Source of the DNA: Anaerolineales bacterium UBA2232 | GTDB taxonomy: Bacteria > Chloroflexota > Anaerolineae > UBA2200 | Reading direction: 5' to 3' | Length of the DNA: 64,000 nucleotides | Assembly: GCA_002348045.1 (NCBI GenBank) | Contig: DDYO01000023.1 | Location: 1 to 64,000, forward strand | Made by a program: the position numbers and the translations under genes | In this document: piece by piece, positions 8,866 to 17,027 of the stretch | How the letters are laid out: each line of letters starts with the position of its first letter | Position numbering within the stretch: the stretch's first letter is position 1 | The notes under the pieces: model-generated | Told to the model about the DNA's origin: nothing | Database searches by the model: none | Seen by the model: only the letters and a program-made list of their open reading frames with translations

Positions 8866-10664
8866 AGTCTGATTGCTCGATCGAAGAGCTGGGAGCGGCG
8901 TACCTGGCTGATCCCCTGCGCACGGCACCTTCAGAGTTTCCGTGGTCTGAGTGCCAGACAGAAAAAGTGCTCCTGATCCTTCAGAAGAACAAAGTGCCGC
9001 TGGTAGCTCTTGCCGGGCCTGAAGGTGCGGAAGGCCTGGTGCACCACCCCCTCTTTGAGGATGCGCGCGTTCGCGAAGCGCAGTCGCTGGAGCTACAGAG
9101 ACGTGAATATCGCCTTGTTCGAGATAGCCTGCTTCAGGACGGGATAGAGGGCGTCCTCATCAAATCGGTCGGGCTGCGACCGGCCTTCCCGTATCGCAGC
9201 GATAATTTGGATGTGCTATACCATCCCCAGGATGTGCCGCTGATCCGTCGCCGTCTGCAGAGTCTGGGCTACGTAGAACTCAAGAACGTAGAAGAGCCCC
9301 ACAAATATCTCTTTCGCAAGTTTCACATGGGTCGCTCCATTTCCGCCATTCACCTGCATGCTCACGTGGGCTGGATGGTTTCCTTTCTAGACGAAGAAGC
9401 GCTGTGGAAACGCGTGCGTCGTCTACCTGACGACGATCTTGTGCTGTTGCCGGGAATCGAAGATGCGCTCGCGACGGCTTTGGCCCACTACTTCTATGAA
9501 GACAAGCTGGTCGTGTTGCAGGACGTGCACAAACTTGCCCATTGTGTGCGCCAGGGAGTGGACTGGGACGAGGTGTATCGTATTGCTATTTTCCGAGGCT
9601 GGAGAGATGGCCTGAATACCTCGCTGCTCTTGTGTACATACCAGGAACAGGCGCTCTACGGAGAGTCGTCCACGCCGCAGGCACTGCTGGAGCGGGCACG
9701 CAGCGAGCTTCCGGGCTGGATAAAGTCGAGGCTGGACCGCCAGCTGGGGGAAGGAGCCCTTATGGGGCTGTGCCAGGGCGAGCAGTGGACCGGGAAGGAC
9801 TGGCGCCGCGACCTCCCACTGCGCATTCCCTTTGTCTTCAGCAAGTATTTTTTCTACGCCAAACTAGTGCGGGATCCCAGCCGAGCCCCTGTTCAGAAGA
9901 TCAAGGATGTGGCCGTACATACGGGGAATGGCACCAAGCTGAGGCTCCGTATTCACAGTCAGCCCAACATGCTGGTTACCCTCAGCGGAGTGGATGGCTG
10001 TGGCAAGACCACCCACGCGCGGGCCTTGACGACCGCGTTTGAGACCTGTCATCTGCGGGCGGACTATGTGTGGACGCGAGCCGGCTCAGCGCGATGGCTG
10101 TCGGCGTTGACTCGCCTGCTGGGTGGTCACCGGAAGGCGGCTGCCACGCAGCCTGCAGAAAAGGTCGAGCTCCGCCGACAGCGCTTTCAGTCACCGCTGC
10201 TGCGCTGGGGCTGGTCATGGCTGACCACCCTGGAGCTGGTCTCGGAATACGCCTGCAGGGTGGCATGGCCGCTGATTCGGGGGCACGTGGTGATCTGCGA
10301 TCGCTATGTCTATGACGCCTGGGTGGACCTGGCTGCCAACTCCGGCCGACCGGCCGAGGGTACATTGCCCGCCAGGGTGCTGGGCTGGTTGAGCCCGCGC
10401 CCGGCACTCTCCTACTGGTTGGATGTGCCGGCTGAAGCGGCGCACACCCGCGCCCAGGATGCCCTTTCTGAGGAGTTCATGGCTGCTCAGGCAGCGGCGT
10501 ACCAACGCGTGGCTCAGGCCCATCGCCTGCGCCGGGTGGATACACAGCGGGAGGTTGCCGAGAACAACGATGCCCTGGTCTTTGAGGTCTTGAGCACCTA
10601 CTTTGCCAGGTATTGGACGCTCGTCAACCAGCTGTTTCTAAAGAACCCAGGCCAGTGGAAGTAG
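8862..10664 (+). CDS. nucleotidyltransferase-like protein fused to a thymidylate-kinase-like P-loop domain
   Basis: A 600-residue two-part protein. Residues about 60-330 resemble the NTP_transf_5 family of uncharacterised nucleotidyltransferases (GVLIKSVGLRPAFPYRSDNL, with an acidic DNLDVLY stretch near residue 110). Residues about 370-580 form a thymidylate-kinase-like domain: Walker A GVDGCGKTT at residues 376-384, and a CDRYVYDAW segment like the DRY motif of dTMP kinases. The fused frame is continuous with no frameshift. It is coupled to the upstream GT4 by an ATGA overlap. Such fusions occur in capsule/exopolysaccharide loci, where a role in phosphorylating or nucleotidylating a glycan or lipid intermediate is suspected; no reaction is proven. 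Domain calls are from visible motifs. Confidence 0.75.
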   Translation: MKSDCSIEELGAAYLADPLRTAPSEFPWSECQTEKVLLILQKNKVPLVALAGPEGAEGLVHHPLFEDARVREAQSLELQRREYRLVRDSLLQDGIEGVLIKSVGLRPAFPYRSDNLDVLYHPQDVPLIRRRLQSLGYVELKNVEEPHKYLFRKFHMGRSISAIHLHAHVGWMVSFLDEEALWKRVRRLPDDDLVLLPGIEDALATALAHYFYEDKLVVLQDVHKLAHCVRQGVDWDEVYRIAIFRGWRDGLNTSLLLCTYQEQALYGESSTPQALLERARSELPGWIKSRLDRQLGEGALMGLCQGEQWTGKDWRRDLPLRIPFVFSKYFFYAKLVRDPSRAPVQKIKDVAVHTGNGTKLRLRIHSQPNMLVTLSGVDGCGKTTHARALTTAFETCHLRADYVWTRAGSARWLSALTRLLGGHRKAAATQPAEKVELRRQRFQSPLLRWGWSWLTTLELVSEYACRVAWPLIRGHVVICDRYVYDAWVDLAANSGRPAEGTLPARVLGWLSPRPALSYWLDVPAEAAHTRAQDALSEEFMAAQAAAYQRVAQAHRLRRVDTQREVAENNDALVFEVLSTYFARYWTLVNQLFLKNPGQWK

Positions 10665-10678
10665 TGGAGGAGGACGGC

Positions 10679-11647
10679 GTGCCGCGCTCTTTTGGCCAGT
10701 CATCGCGAGTTCCGCGGGTGCTGGTCGTGACCAACATGTATCCCGATGACCAGAACCCGGACTTTGGAACGTTTGTCCAGGAACAGGTGGAAGGTCTACG
10801 GGCCCGTGGGCTGCCGGTGGATGTGATCGTTGTTGGTGGCAAGCGGGACAAGTGGAGTTACATCGATGGAGCCCGGCGCTTCTGGCGCCAAATTCGGCAG
10901 CAGGAGTATGACGTGATTCACGCCCACTATGTCTTCTCCGGCGTAGTGGCGCGGTTGCAGCGTGGTGTACCGTTGGTCGTCAGCTTTCATGGGGCAGCCG
11001 AGATGGTAGGCTGGGTAGGGTGGCTCTGCCGGCTGCTGGCACCATGGGCCGATGAGGTCACCGTGACTTCTGCTGTGCACAAGCGTGAGCTAGGACGCCA
11101 AGATGCCCACATCGTGCCCTGCGGGGTTGATCTCCGACTGTTCGTCCCCATGTTACGGGATGAGGCCAGGCGTCGTCTGGGCTGGCCCGACGATCGTAGG
11201 CGGGTGCTCTTTGTAGGTATCCCGCGCCCGGAGAAACGCCTGGACCTCATTCAGGCAGCCGTAGCGAGGCTTCAGCACACCGAGCCCGGCGTAGAACTGG
11301 TGATTGCCACCGGTCAAGCCCATCACCGCATACCGCTGTTCATGAACGCTTGCGACGTGCTGGTCCTGGCGTCGGACCAGGAAGGGTCACCCGTGGTGAT
11401 CAAAGAGGCTATGGCCTGTAATCTTCCGATTGTATCGGTAGATGTAGGGGACGTGGCCCAAGTCATCGGCAGCACCGAGGGCTGTTTCGTGTGCAAACGC
11501 GATTCAGAAGACATGGCGAAGAAGCTTGGCTTGGCCCTGGCGTTTGGTCACCGCACTCAGGGTCGTCAAGTCATCGAGCGATTGGCTCTCGAAAAGACCG
11601 TTGATGCGGTGCTCGAAATCTATGAATCCATCTGGCAGAAGCCATGA
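10679..11647 (+). CDS. GT4-type glycosyltransferase
   Basis: A 322-residue GT-B protein. The GTG at 10679 is chosen because GGAGGAGG lies 5 nt upstream and this start removes a 52-nt overlap with the preceding gene. An earlier in-frame TTG (10613) has no such site. The N-terminus VLVVTNMYPDDQNPDFGTFV is a typical GT4 opening with a fixed F-G-x-F loop. The donor domain has FVGIPRPEKRLDLI and a GSPVVIKEAMACNLPIV segment. It ends in an ATGA overlap with the Alg14-like gene, so the two are co-translated. Likely adds a sugar to the repeat unit; donor unknown. Confidence 0.88.
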   Translation: MPRSFGQSSRVPRVLVVTNMYPDDQNPDFGTFVQEQVEGLRARGLPVDVIVVGGKRDKWSYIDGARRFWRQIRQQEYDVIHAHYVFSGVVARLQRGVPLVVSFHGAAEMVGWVGWLCRLLAPWADEVTVTSAVHKRELGRQDAHIVPCGVDLRLFVPMLRDEARRRLGWPDDRRRVLFVGIPRPEKRLDLIQAAVARLQHTEPGVELVIATGQAHHRIPLFMNACDVLVLASDQEGSPVVIKEAMACNLPIVSVDVGDVAQVIGSTEGCFVCKRDSEDMAKKLGLALAFGHRTQGRQVIERLALEKTVDAVLEIYESIWQKP

Positions 11648-12126
11648 GCAATAGGCTGATGGTCGTTTTGGGCTCAGGTGGTCATACGAAAGAGATGATC
11701 CGTGTGGTGGAGCTGTTAGGCGGCGGCTACACGTACTGCTATCTGGTCGCAGCCGATGATGAGCTCTCTCCGCTCAAGATTCAGGTTCCGGGTCCCGTGT
11801 ACCGCGTAGTGCGGCCCCGCTGGAAGAGCACTGGAGCCGTGGCCGTGACCGCCCGTACGGTGCTTTCGACCGTTCAGGCAGCAGTCGCCCTGTTGCGATG
11901 CCGCCCACGGGCGATCATGAGCACCGGACCCGGTCCCGCGGTTCCAGCTTCCCTGGTTGCCAAGCTGCTGGGCATCAAGGTTATCTACATAGAGACGGGT
12001 TCCAGGGTCTTTGCCCTGTCAGCGAGCGGCAAGATCCTGTACCGCTTTGCGGACCTATTCTTCGTGCAGTGGCCCGATCTACAGAGCTTGTACCCCAAGG
12101 CCATCTACGCCGGCCGGTTGTGGTAA
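11644..12126 (+). CDS. Alg14-like glycosyltransferase subunit (PssD/CpsF type)
   Basis: A 160-residue protein with the Alg14 layout: N-terminal VVLGSGGHTKEMIRVVELL, a glycine-histidine loop, then an AIMSTGPGPAVPASLVAKLLG segment near residues 90-115 and ETGSRVFALS. Alg14-type subunits form the membrane-anchoring, acceptor-binding half of a split GT28-type transferase and recruit the catalytic half. The matching catalytic half (Alg13-like) starts 1 nt after this stop. In bacterial polysaccharide loci the pair usually transfers the second sugar to the lipid-linked primer. The linked arrangement makes the assignment strong; the sugar is unknown. Confidence 0.88.
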   Translation: MSNRLMVVLGSGGHTKEMIRVVELLGGGYTYCYLVAADDELSPLKIQVPGPVYRVVRPRWKSTGAVAVTARTVLSTVQAAVALLRCRPRAIMSTGPGPAVPASLVAKLLGIKVIYIETGSRVFALSASGKILYRFADLFFVQWPDLQSLYPKAIYAGRLW

Positions 12127-12127
12127 G

Positions 12128-12586
12128 ATGATCTTTGTCACCGTCGGTTCTACCGATTTTGATGCTCTGGTTGCGACCATGGACGGGCTGGCTCCTCAGC
12201 TGGCAGAGGAGGTCGTTCTGCAGATCGGGCTGGGGACGTATGTGCCGCACAACGCCCAGTACTTTCGGTTTGCGCCCAGCCTGACGCCTTTCTACCAACA
12301 GGCCAGTGTGGTCGTTGCTCATGGCGGCCTGGGTACCATTGTGGAGGCGCTTGAGCAAGGAGTCCGGTTGGTGTGCGTGGTGAATCCTACTACGTACGAC
12401 CGACATCAGGAGCACCTACTGCGCATCTTTGCGGGACAGAATCTGCTCCTGTGGTGTCCTGAGTTGTCTGGGCTGGCCGAAGCCATTGGGGAGGCCAGGA
12501 ACAGGGATTTCTCGCGCTACCAGCCGCCCGAGTGCCATATTCATGAGGTGATCAAACGGTTTCTGGGCGGGTATCTCAGTGGATAG
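12128..12586 (+). CDS. Alg13-like glycosyltransferase catalytic subunit (PssE/CpsG type)
   Basis: A 152-residue protein equivalent to the C-terminal half of a GT28 transferase. It opens with MIFVTVGSTDFDALVATMD, has QIGLGTYVP, a VVVAHGGLGTIVEAL donor-binding loop near residue 65 and a TTYDRHQEHLL segment typical of Alg13/PssE. The ATG at 12128 is chosen over earlier in-frame starts because it puts the beta1 strand at the N-terminus and follows the Alg14-like stop by 1 nt. It should work with that protein as a heterodimer at the inner face of the membrane. Confidence 0.88.
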   Translation: MIFVTVGSTDFDALVATMDGLAPQLAEEVVLQIGLGTYVPHNAQYFRFAPSLTPFYQQASVVVAHGGLGTIVEALEQGVRLVCVVNPTTYDRHQEHLLRIFAGQNLLLWCPELSGLAEAIGEARNRDFSRYQPPECHIHEVIKRFLGGYLSG

Positions 12587-12637
12587 TCTAACTGGCGTCT
12601 TCAGGCGGTCAGACATTGACGGAGAGGGGACAGGGGG

Positions 12638-13708
12638 ATGATTTCGATTGCGACACCGCTGTTGGGCGAGGAAGAGAAGCAGGCTGTACTGGATGTGATT
12701 GACTCGAGACAATTGGCCCAGGGGTCCACGGTCGAAGCCTTTGAGAAGGGATTCGCTGCTCTGTGTGGAGTGCGCCATGCGGTGGCCACCTCGTCTGGAA
12801 CCACGGCATTGCAGACTGCGGTCCTGGCCCATGGTATAGGTCCAGGTGATGAGGTCATCACCACACCGTTCACCTTTATCGCTTCTGCCAACGCGGTTGT
12901 GCTGGCCGGTGCTCGGCCTGTATTTGTGGACATTGATTCGCGCTCCTATAATATGGATGCGGGACTAATAGAAGCCGCAATTACCCCCCGCACCAAAGCC
13001 ATTCTTCCTGTTCATTTGTTCGGAAACCCGTGTGACATGGAACGGATCATGGCCATCGCCCGACGCCACGGCTTGGCCGTCATTGAGGACGCATGCCAGG
13101 CACACGGGGCCACGGTCGACGGACGCGCTGTGGGCAGCTTCGGTACGGGCTGCTTTTCGTTCTATCCGACCAAGAACATCACCACGGCCGAAGGGGGCAT
13201 GCTGACGACCAACAATGATGCGCTCGCGGACCGTGCCCGGTTGATTCGCAATCATGGTCAGCGTCAAAGGTACTATCACGAGATGATCGGTTTCAATTTT
13301 CGGATGACCGAAATCCAGGCGGCCATTGGTGTGGTGCAGCTTGGCAAGCTCGAAGGGTTTAACGCTCGGCGGCGGGCCAATGCGGCGTTTCTGACGGACC
13401 ACCTGAAGGGCGTGGTTACTCCTATGGAGGAGCAGGGTCGCAGGCACGTGTATCACCAGTACTGCATACGGGTTGCAGAGGGACGCGACCGCTTGGCCGA
13501 GCACTTGAGGGGGCAGGGAATCGGCACCATGGTCTACTATCCCGTGCCGGTACACAAGCAGGTTGCGTATGAGCGCTTGGGCTATGCTGATTGCCTGCCG
13601 GTTGTGGAGCAGGTCAGCGGGGAGATACTCGCGCTTCCCGTCCACCCGGCGCTTACGCAGGTTGATCTCAACGCAATCGTTGACGGGGTGAACAGCGCAT
13701 GGTCCTAA
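12638..13708 (+). CDS. DegT/DnrJ/EryC1-family sugar aminotransferase
   Basis: A 356-residue PLP enzyme. SSGTTALQTAV near residue 50 binds the cofactor phosphate, IEDACQAHGA near residue 150 provides the ring-stacking Asp/Gln/His region, and FYPTKNITTAEGG places the Schiff-base lysine at K179. The family converts keto-sugar nucleotides to amino sugars. The overlapping downstream gene encodes a Gfo/Idh/MocA dehydrogenase, and such a pair (WbpB/WbpE or WlbA/WlbC type) makes 3-amino-3-deoxy sugars from UDP-GlcNAc(A). So a UDP-diacetamido or 3-acetamido sugar in the polymer is likely; the exact product is inference. Confidence 0.9.
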   Translation: MISIATPLLGEEEKQAVLDVIDSRQLAQGSTVEAFEKGFAALCGVRHAVATSSGTTALQTAVLAHGIGPGDEVITTPFTFIASANAVVLAGARPVFVDIDSRSYNMDAGLIEAAITPRTKAILPVHLFGNPCDMERIMAIARRHGLAVIEDACQAHGATVDGRAVGSFGTGCFSFYPTKNITTAEGGMLTTNNDALADRARLIRNHGQRQRYYHEMIGFNFRMTEIQAAIGVVQLGKLEGFNARRRANAAFLTDHLKGVVTPMEEQGRRHVYHQYCIRVAEGRDRLAEHLRGQGIGTMVYYPVPVHKQVAYERLGYADCLPVVEQVSGEILALPVHPALTQVDLNAIVDGVNSAWS

Positions 13709-14691
13709 GAGCTGCGGTTATCGGCGTGGGAATGATGGGGCGGAACCACGCGCGAGTGTATGCGCAAATGGAAGGCTCCCGGCTGGTTGCTGCAGCTGAC
13801 AGCGATGTCCGTGCGTTGGAGAGCATTGCGCGGGTGTACAAGGTCAACGTCTACACCGACTATGTCCAGATGCTGGAACAAGAGAAACCGGATCTGGTGT
13901 CAATTGCCGTTCCCACGTGCGCACACCTAGCGGTTGCGCTGGAGGCGATGCATCGTGGGATCCACACTTTCCTGGAGAAGCCTATCGCTGCTTCGGTGGA
14001 AGAAGGCAACGAGATCCTGCGGTGTGCAGCGGAAACTGGGGTCAAGGTGGCGGTAGGCCACATCGAGCGCTTTAATCCTGCGGTTATCGAGCTGAAAAGG
14101 CAGCTGGATACCGGTCAGTTGGGGCGGATCTTCCAGATCCATGCGCGACGTGTCGGGCCTTTTCCTTCACGAATCTCGGATGTAGGGGTCGTCGTCGACC
14201 TCGCAACCCACGAGCTCAACCTTCTAGAGCATCTCGTCGGGTCGGAAGTGGAGAGCGTTTACGCCGAAATGCGCCAGCGGATTCATGCCAGCCAGGAGGA
14301 CATGGTCACTGCCATACTGAGGTTCAAGGACGGTACCGTGGGCATCCTGGATGTTAACTGGCTGACCCCTACCAAGATCCGTGAGCTGTACTTGATTGGC
14401 GAAAAGGGCATGTTCTCCGTGAACTACCTGACCCAGGACCTTTTCTTTTATGAAAATGACTTTCTCAATGGCAACTGGGAAGGGCTAGCCATCATGGGTG
14501 TGAGTGAAGGACGCAAGATCCGTCACAACATCAAGCGCAAGGAGCCGTTGCTGGCGGAGCTGGAATCCTTCCTGCAAGCCATCAAGAATGACAGCGAACC
14601 AAAAATCAGTGGACAGGAGGCGCTCAGGACCGTGCACCTGGCCCATTGTGTCCTGGAGTCAGGGCGCACTCACAGGGTTGTCCCGGTATAG
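13699..14691 (+). CDS. Gfo/Idh/MocA-family sugar-nucleotide dehydrogenase
   Basis: A 330-residue protein. The N-terminal VIGVGMMGRNHARVY is the dinucleotide-binding GxGxxG loop, FLEKPIAASVEEG holds the conserved catalytic-site lysine K94, and AVGHIERFNPAV is a motif shared with UDP-GlcNAc(A) 3-dehydrogenases such as WlbA/WbpB. The start overlaps the aminotransferase stop by 10 nt. Together the two would oxidise C3 of a UDP-sugar and transaminate it. It is the last synthesis gene before a 135-bp AT-richer gap that leads into the secreted modular proteins. Confidence 0.88.
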   Translation: MVLRAAVIGVGMMGRNHARVYAQMEGSRLVAAADSDVRALESIARVYKVNVYTDYVQMLEQEKPDLVSIAVPTCAHLAVALEAMHRGIHTFLEKPIAASVEEGNEILRCAAETGVKVAVGHIERFNPAVIELKRQLDTGQLGRIFQIHARRVGPFPSRISDVGVVVDLATHELNLLEHLVGSEVESVYAEMRQRIHASQEDMVTAILRFKDGTVGILDVNWLTPTKIRELYLIGEKGMFSVNYLTQDLFFYENDFLNGNWEGLAIMGVSEGRKIRHNIKRKEPLLAELESFLQAIKNDSEPKISGQEALRTVHLAHCVLESGRTHRVVPV

Positions 14692-14826
14692 AAAGGTCAG
14701 CCACCACCCCGCGAACCGTATCCTGTATTATGAAAATTCCGTCATATTCGTAGCTAAGAGGCATATTTCGTGCTCATTGTGTAGTAGGGGACGGTGGGGT
14801 GAGGCATCTGACTTGGACGACGCGAT

Positions 14827-17007
14827 ATGAATAGGGGTCGATTAATCCTGGCTGCAGGCATCGCGGTAGCGCTGGCAATGGCTGCTACTGTGGCTGCTGG
14901 GCCAGTTGCCAAGTTGCCTGCCAATCAGGCTGGTTCCCGGGGCATATATATCCAGTATGACAACGTACTGGATAACATTGACCAGGCGCATGGGTTTTCC
15001 GTGGCGGGCGGGCACATGCGTTGGACCTGGAAGAGCCTGGAGCCGACCAGGGGCACGCGCCTTTTCGAAAGCGCTATACGCCCATTCATCTCCCAGCAAG
15101 CGGAACGCGGTAAGAAGGCGGCTCTGGGAATCGAGACGTTCGTGGGCCGTATCAACGTAAGCCCCCCGTATGGCTCTCTGGCGGTTCCTCAGTGGTTGTG
15201 GACTCAGTACCCGAGTGTTGCTCCGTACAACACCGTGAGCAACGATGGCTGGCATGTTCTGAACTTTCTGGACCCCAACTACCAGGCTCGCTACGCCGAG
15301 TTTATCAATGCCCTCGCCGATTGGCTGGCAGCGAATCCGACTCTGGCGGCCAATGTCGGGTGGATCGAGATGGGCGTGGGCATGTACAGCGAGACCCAGC
15401 CCAGTGATCAGTGGGTGACGCGCAACAAGCCAGACTATGACTACTATGCCAACCGCGCTCCTGGCGGTGAGAGCCCGCCTGGCTGGACCGGCAATGATTG
15501 GCGCAAGTACGTCAACTGGTGTACGGATACGTACTATCACGCCTTTCGGGTACGGAATCCCGGATTGGCGGCCATCCCTATCTTTCTCAATTGCGCGCCG
15601 GATTTCAAGAGCCAGCGAACGGCTTTTACCGACTATGCTGCTGGCAAGGGCGTTGGCCTCAAGAACAACGGGCTGCAAGCGGATCGCTATCCTGCGACCC
15701 TCTACCAGCCTTTGGACAAGTGGTGGAGCTCTGCGCCTATTGCCTTGGAAACGTATGAGCAGTGGCTTACCAACGAAACGAAACTGTACTGGGGCGTCCT
15801 TTGTGCTCTGGACAAGCACGCGGATGTGCTGGAGCCTGACCGTTGGCTGCTGATCGATCGCGACAAGCAGCCACGGGCCAATTATGTTGCCATTTGGAAC
15901 TGGGCTGCGCCATTCCTGGGCGTGGATGTCTGGACCACACCCTCTGTGTGGTGTGCCTTGCGGGATAGCCAATTCGGTAGCGGGGAGAGGGGCAACTTTG
16001 AGTTCTTCCTGTCTCAGGACCGTAGCTACGGGCCTAACGGCGACACGGTGGCTATCACCGAGGATGACATCACGCCGGGGGTGAAGGAAGGACGCTATAC
16101 TCGCCGCACCAATCAGGCGTCGGGCCACACCAATATGTGGTTTCGCATCGCCGACCAGTATGTCAACGGGAACGCCAGCCGGGAACGCTTTGTGGTGAAA
16201 GTGACCTACCTGGACCGGGGCAGGGACACCTGGGCGCTGACCTACGATTCACTCACCGGTGAGAAGCAGGCCGGCTTGGTGACCAAGGACAATACCAACA
16301 CATGGAAGAAAGCCACTTTTGTTCTGGACGACGCCCGGTTCGGGAACGGTATCGGTACGCAGGCAGACCTGAGGCTTGATAGTATGGGCGACGGCGATGA
16401 CTTTTTCCACATGGTGGAGGTGCAGAAGAGTGGCGATGCCGACCCTACCCCAACCCCCACTCCAACGCCGACAAGTACGCCGGTTCTGTGCAGCATCGAC
16501 GGCCGTGTGGCTTTGCAGGGCCGTCCTGCGGCGCCCCACGTTCAGTGGTCGGTGCCCATCACGGTCAAGGTGGGCGGTACTGTCTACGAAGTGACGACGG
16601 ACAACGAGGGGGGCTTTACGCTGTCCGGACTGCCCCCTGGTGATTATGATATCCAGGTCAAAGGCGCCCACACATTGAGCAATATTCGTCGCAACGTGAC
16701 ACTGGGAGCCGGCGTCAATACCCTGGATATGGGGACTCTGTTGGAGGGCGACTCTGATGACAACGATCGAGTCGACTCGAGTGATTTTGGGATACTGCGC
16801 CGCTCATACTTTATGGCTCGTGGCCAGCCTGGGTATTTTGAGGGTGCGGACTTTGACCACGATGGGGTGGTGAACTCGGCGGACTTTGCCCTCCTGCGCA
16901 GCAACTACTTCCGCAGTGGTCCTGTGGAGCTGACAATCGTGGCCGGAGTTCAACCGGCGGAAGTGAGCGGCGCAATGGGCGCTGGTATCACTGTATCGGC
17001 ACCCTAA
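14827..17007 (+). CDS. secreted TIM-barrel glycosidase-like protein with C-terminal dockerin
   Basis: A 726-residue secreted protein. Residues 1-24 are a signal peptide. Residues about 30-400 look like a clan GH-A-type barrel (FSVAGGHMRWTWKSLEP, PQWLW); WIEMGVGMYSE (E181) and ALETYEQWL (E308) are candidate acid/base and nucleophile, by inference. A beta domain follows (about 400-540), then a Pro/Thr linker, a carboxypeptidase-regulatory-like domain, and a type I dockerin at about 640-695. The dockerin has two calcium loops: DSDDNDRVDSSD and DFDHDGVVNSAD. The dockerin should dock to the cohesins encoded in the next two genes. It is closely similar over its length to the product of 17028-19625. 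I cannot name the hydrolase family or substrate; it may process the polymer made by the upstream genes. No strong ribosome site is visible before the ATG. Confidence 0.8.
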   Translation: MNRGRLILAAGIAVALAMAATVAAGPVAKLPANQAGSRGIYIQYDNVLDNIDQAHGFSVAGGHMRWTWKSLEPTRGTRLFESAIRPFISQQAERGKKAALGIETFVGRINVSPPYGSLAVPQWLWTQYPSVAPYNTVSNDGWHVLNFLDPNYQARYAEFINALADWLAANPTLAANVGWIEMGVGMYSETQPSDQWVTRNKPDYDYYANRAPGGESPPGWTGNDWRKYVNWCTDTYYHAFRVRNPGLAAIPIFLNCAPDFKSQRTAFTDYAAGKGVGLKNNGLQADRYPATLYQPLDKWWSSAPIALETYEQWLTNETKLYWGVLCALDKHADVLEPDRWLLIDRDKQPRANYVAIWNWAAPFLGVDVWTTPSVWCALRDSQFGSGERGNFEFFLSQDRSYGPNGDTVAITEDDITPGVKEGRYTRRTNQASGHTNMWFRIADQYVNGNASRERFVVKVTYLDRGRDTWALTYDSLTGEKQAGLVTKDNTNTWKKATFVLDDARFGNGIGTQADLRLDSMGDGDDFFHMVEVQKSGDADPTPTPTPTPTSTPVLCSIDGRVALQGRPAAPHVQWSVPITVKVGGTVYEVTTDNEGGFTLSGLPPGDYDIQVKGAHTLSNIRRNVTLGAGVNTLDMGTLLEGDSDDNDRVDSSDFGILRRSYFMARGQPGYFEGADFDHDGVVNSADFALLRSNYFRSGPVELTIVAGVQPAEVSGAMGAGITVSAP

Positions 17008-17027
17008 TCTGAATGAGGTGAATCTGG

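Noticed and set aside
14692..14826. Possible promoter in the AT-richer gap before the first dockerin gene
   Set aside because: TATTAT is present near 14726, but no acceptable -35 box lies at 16-18 bp, so it was not annotated.
16441..16490. Short tandem CCNAC/ACNCC-like repeats that look like a microsatellite
   Set aside because: They code for Pro/Thr linkers between secreted modules; the same holds at 20281-20345, 20811-20940 and 23200-23400. They are not CRISPR or mobile elements.
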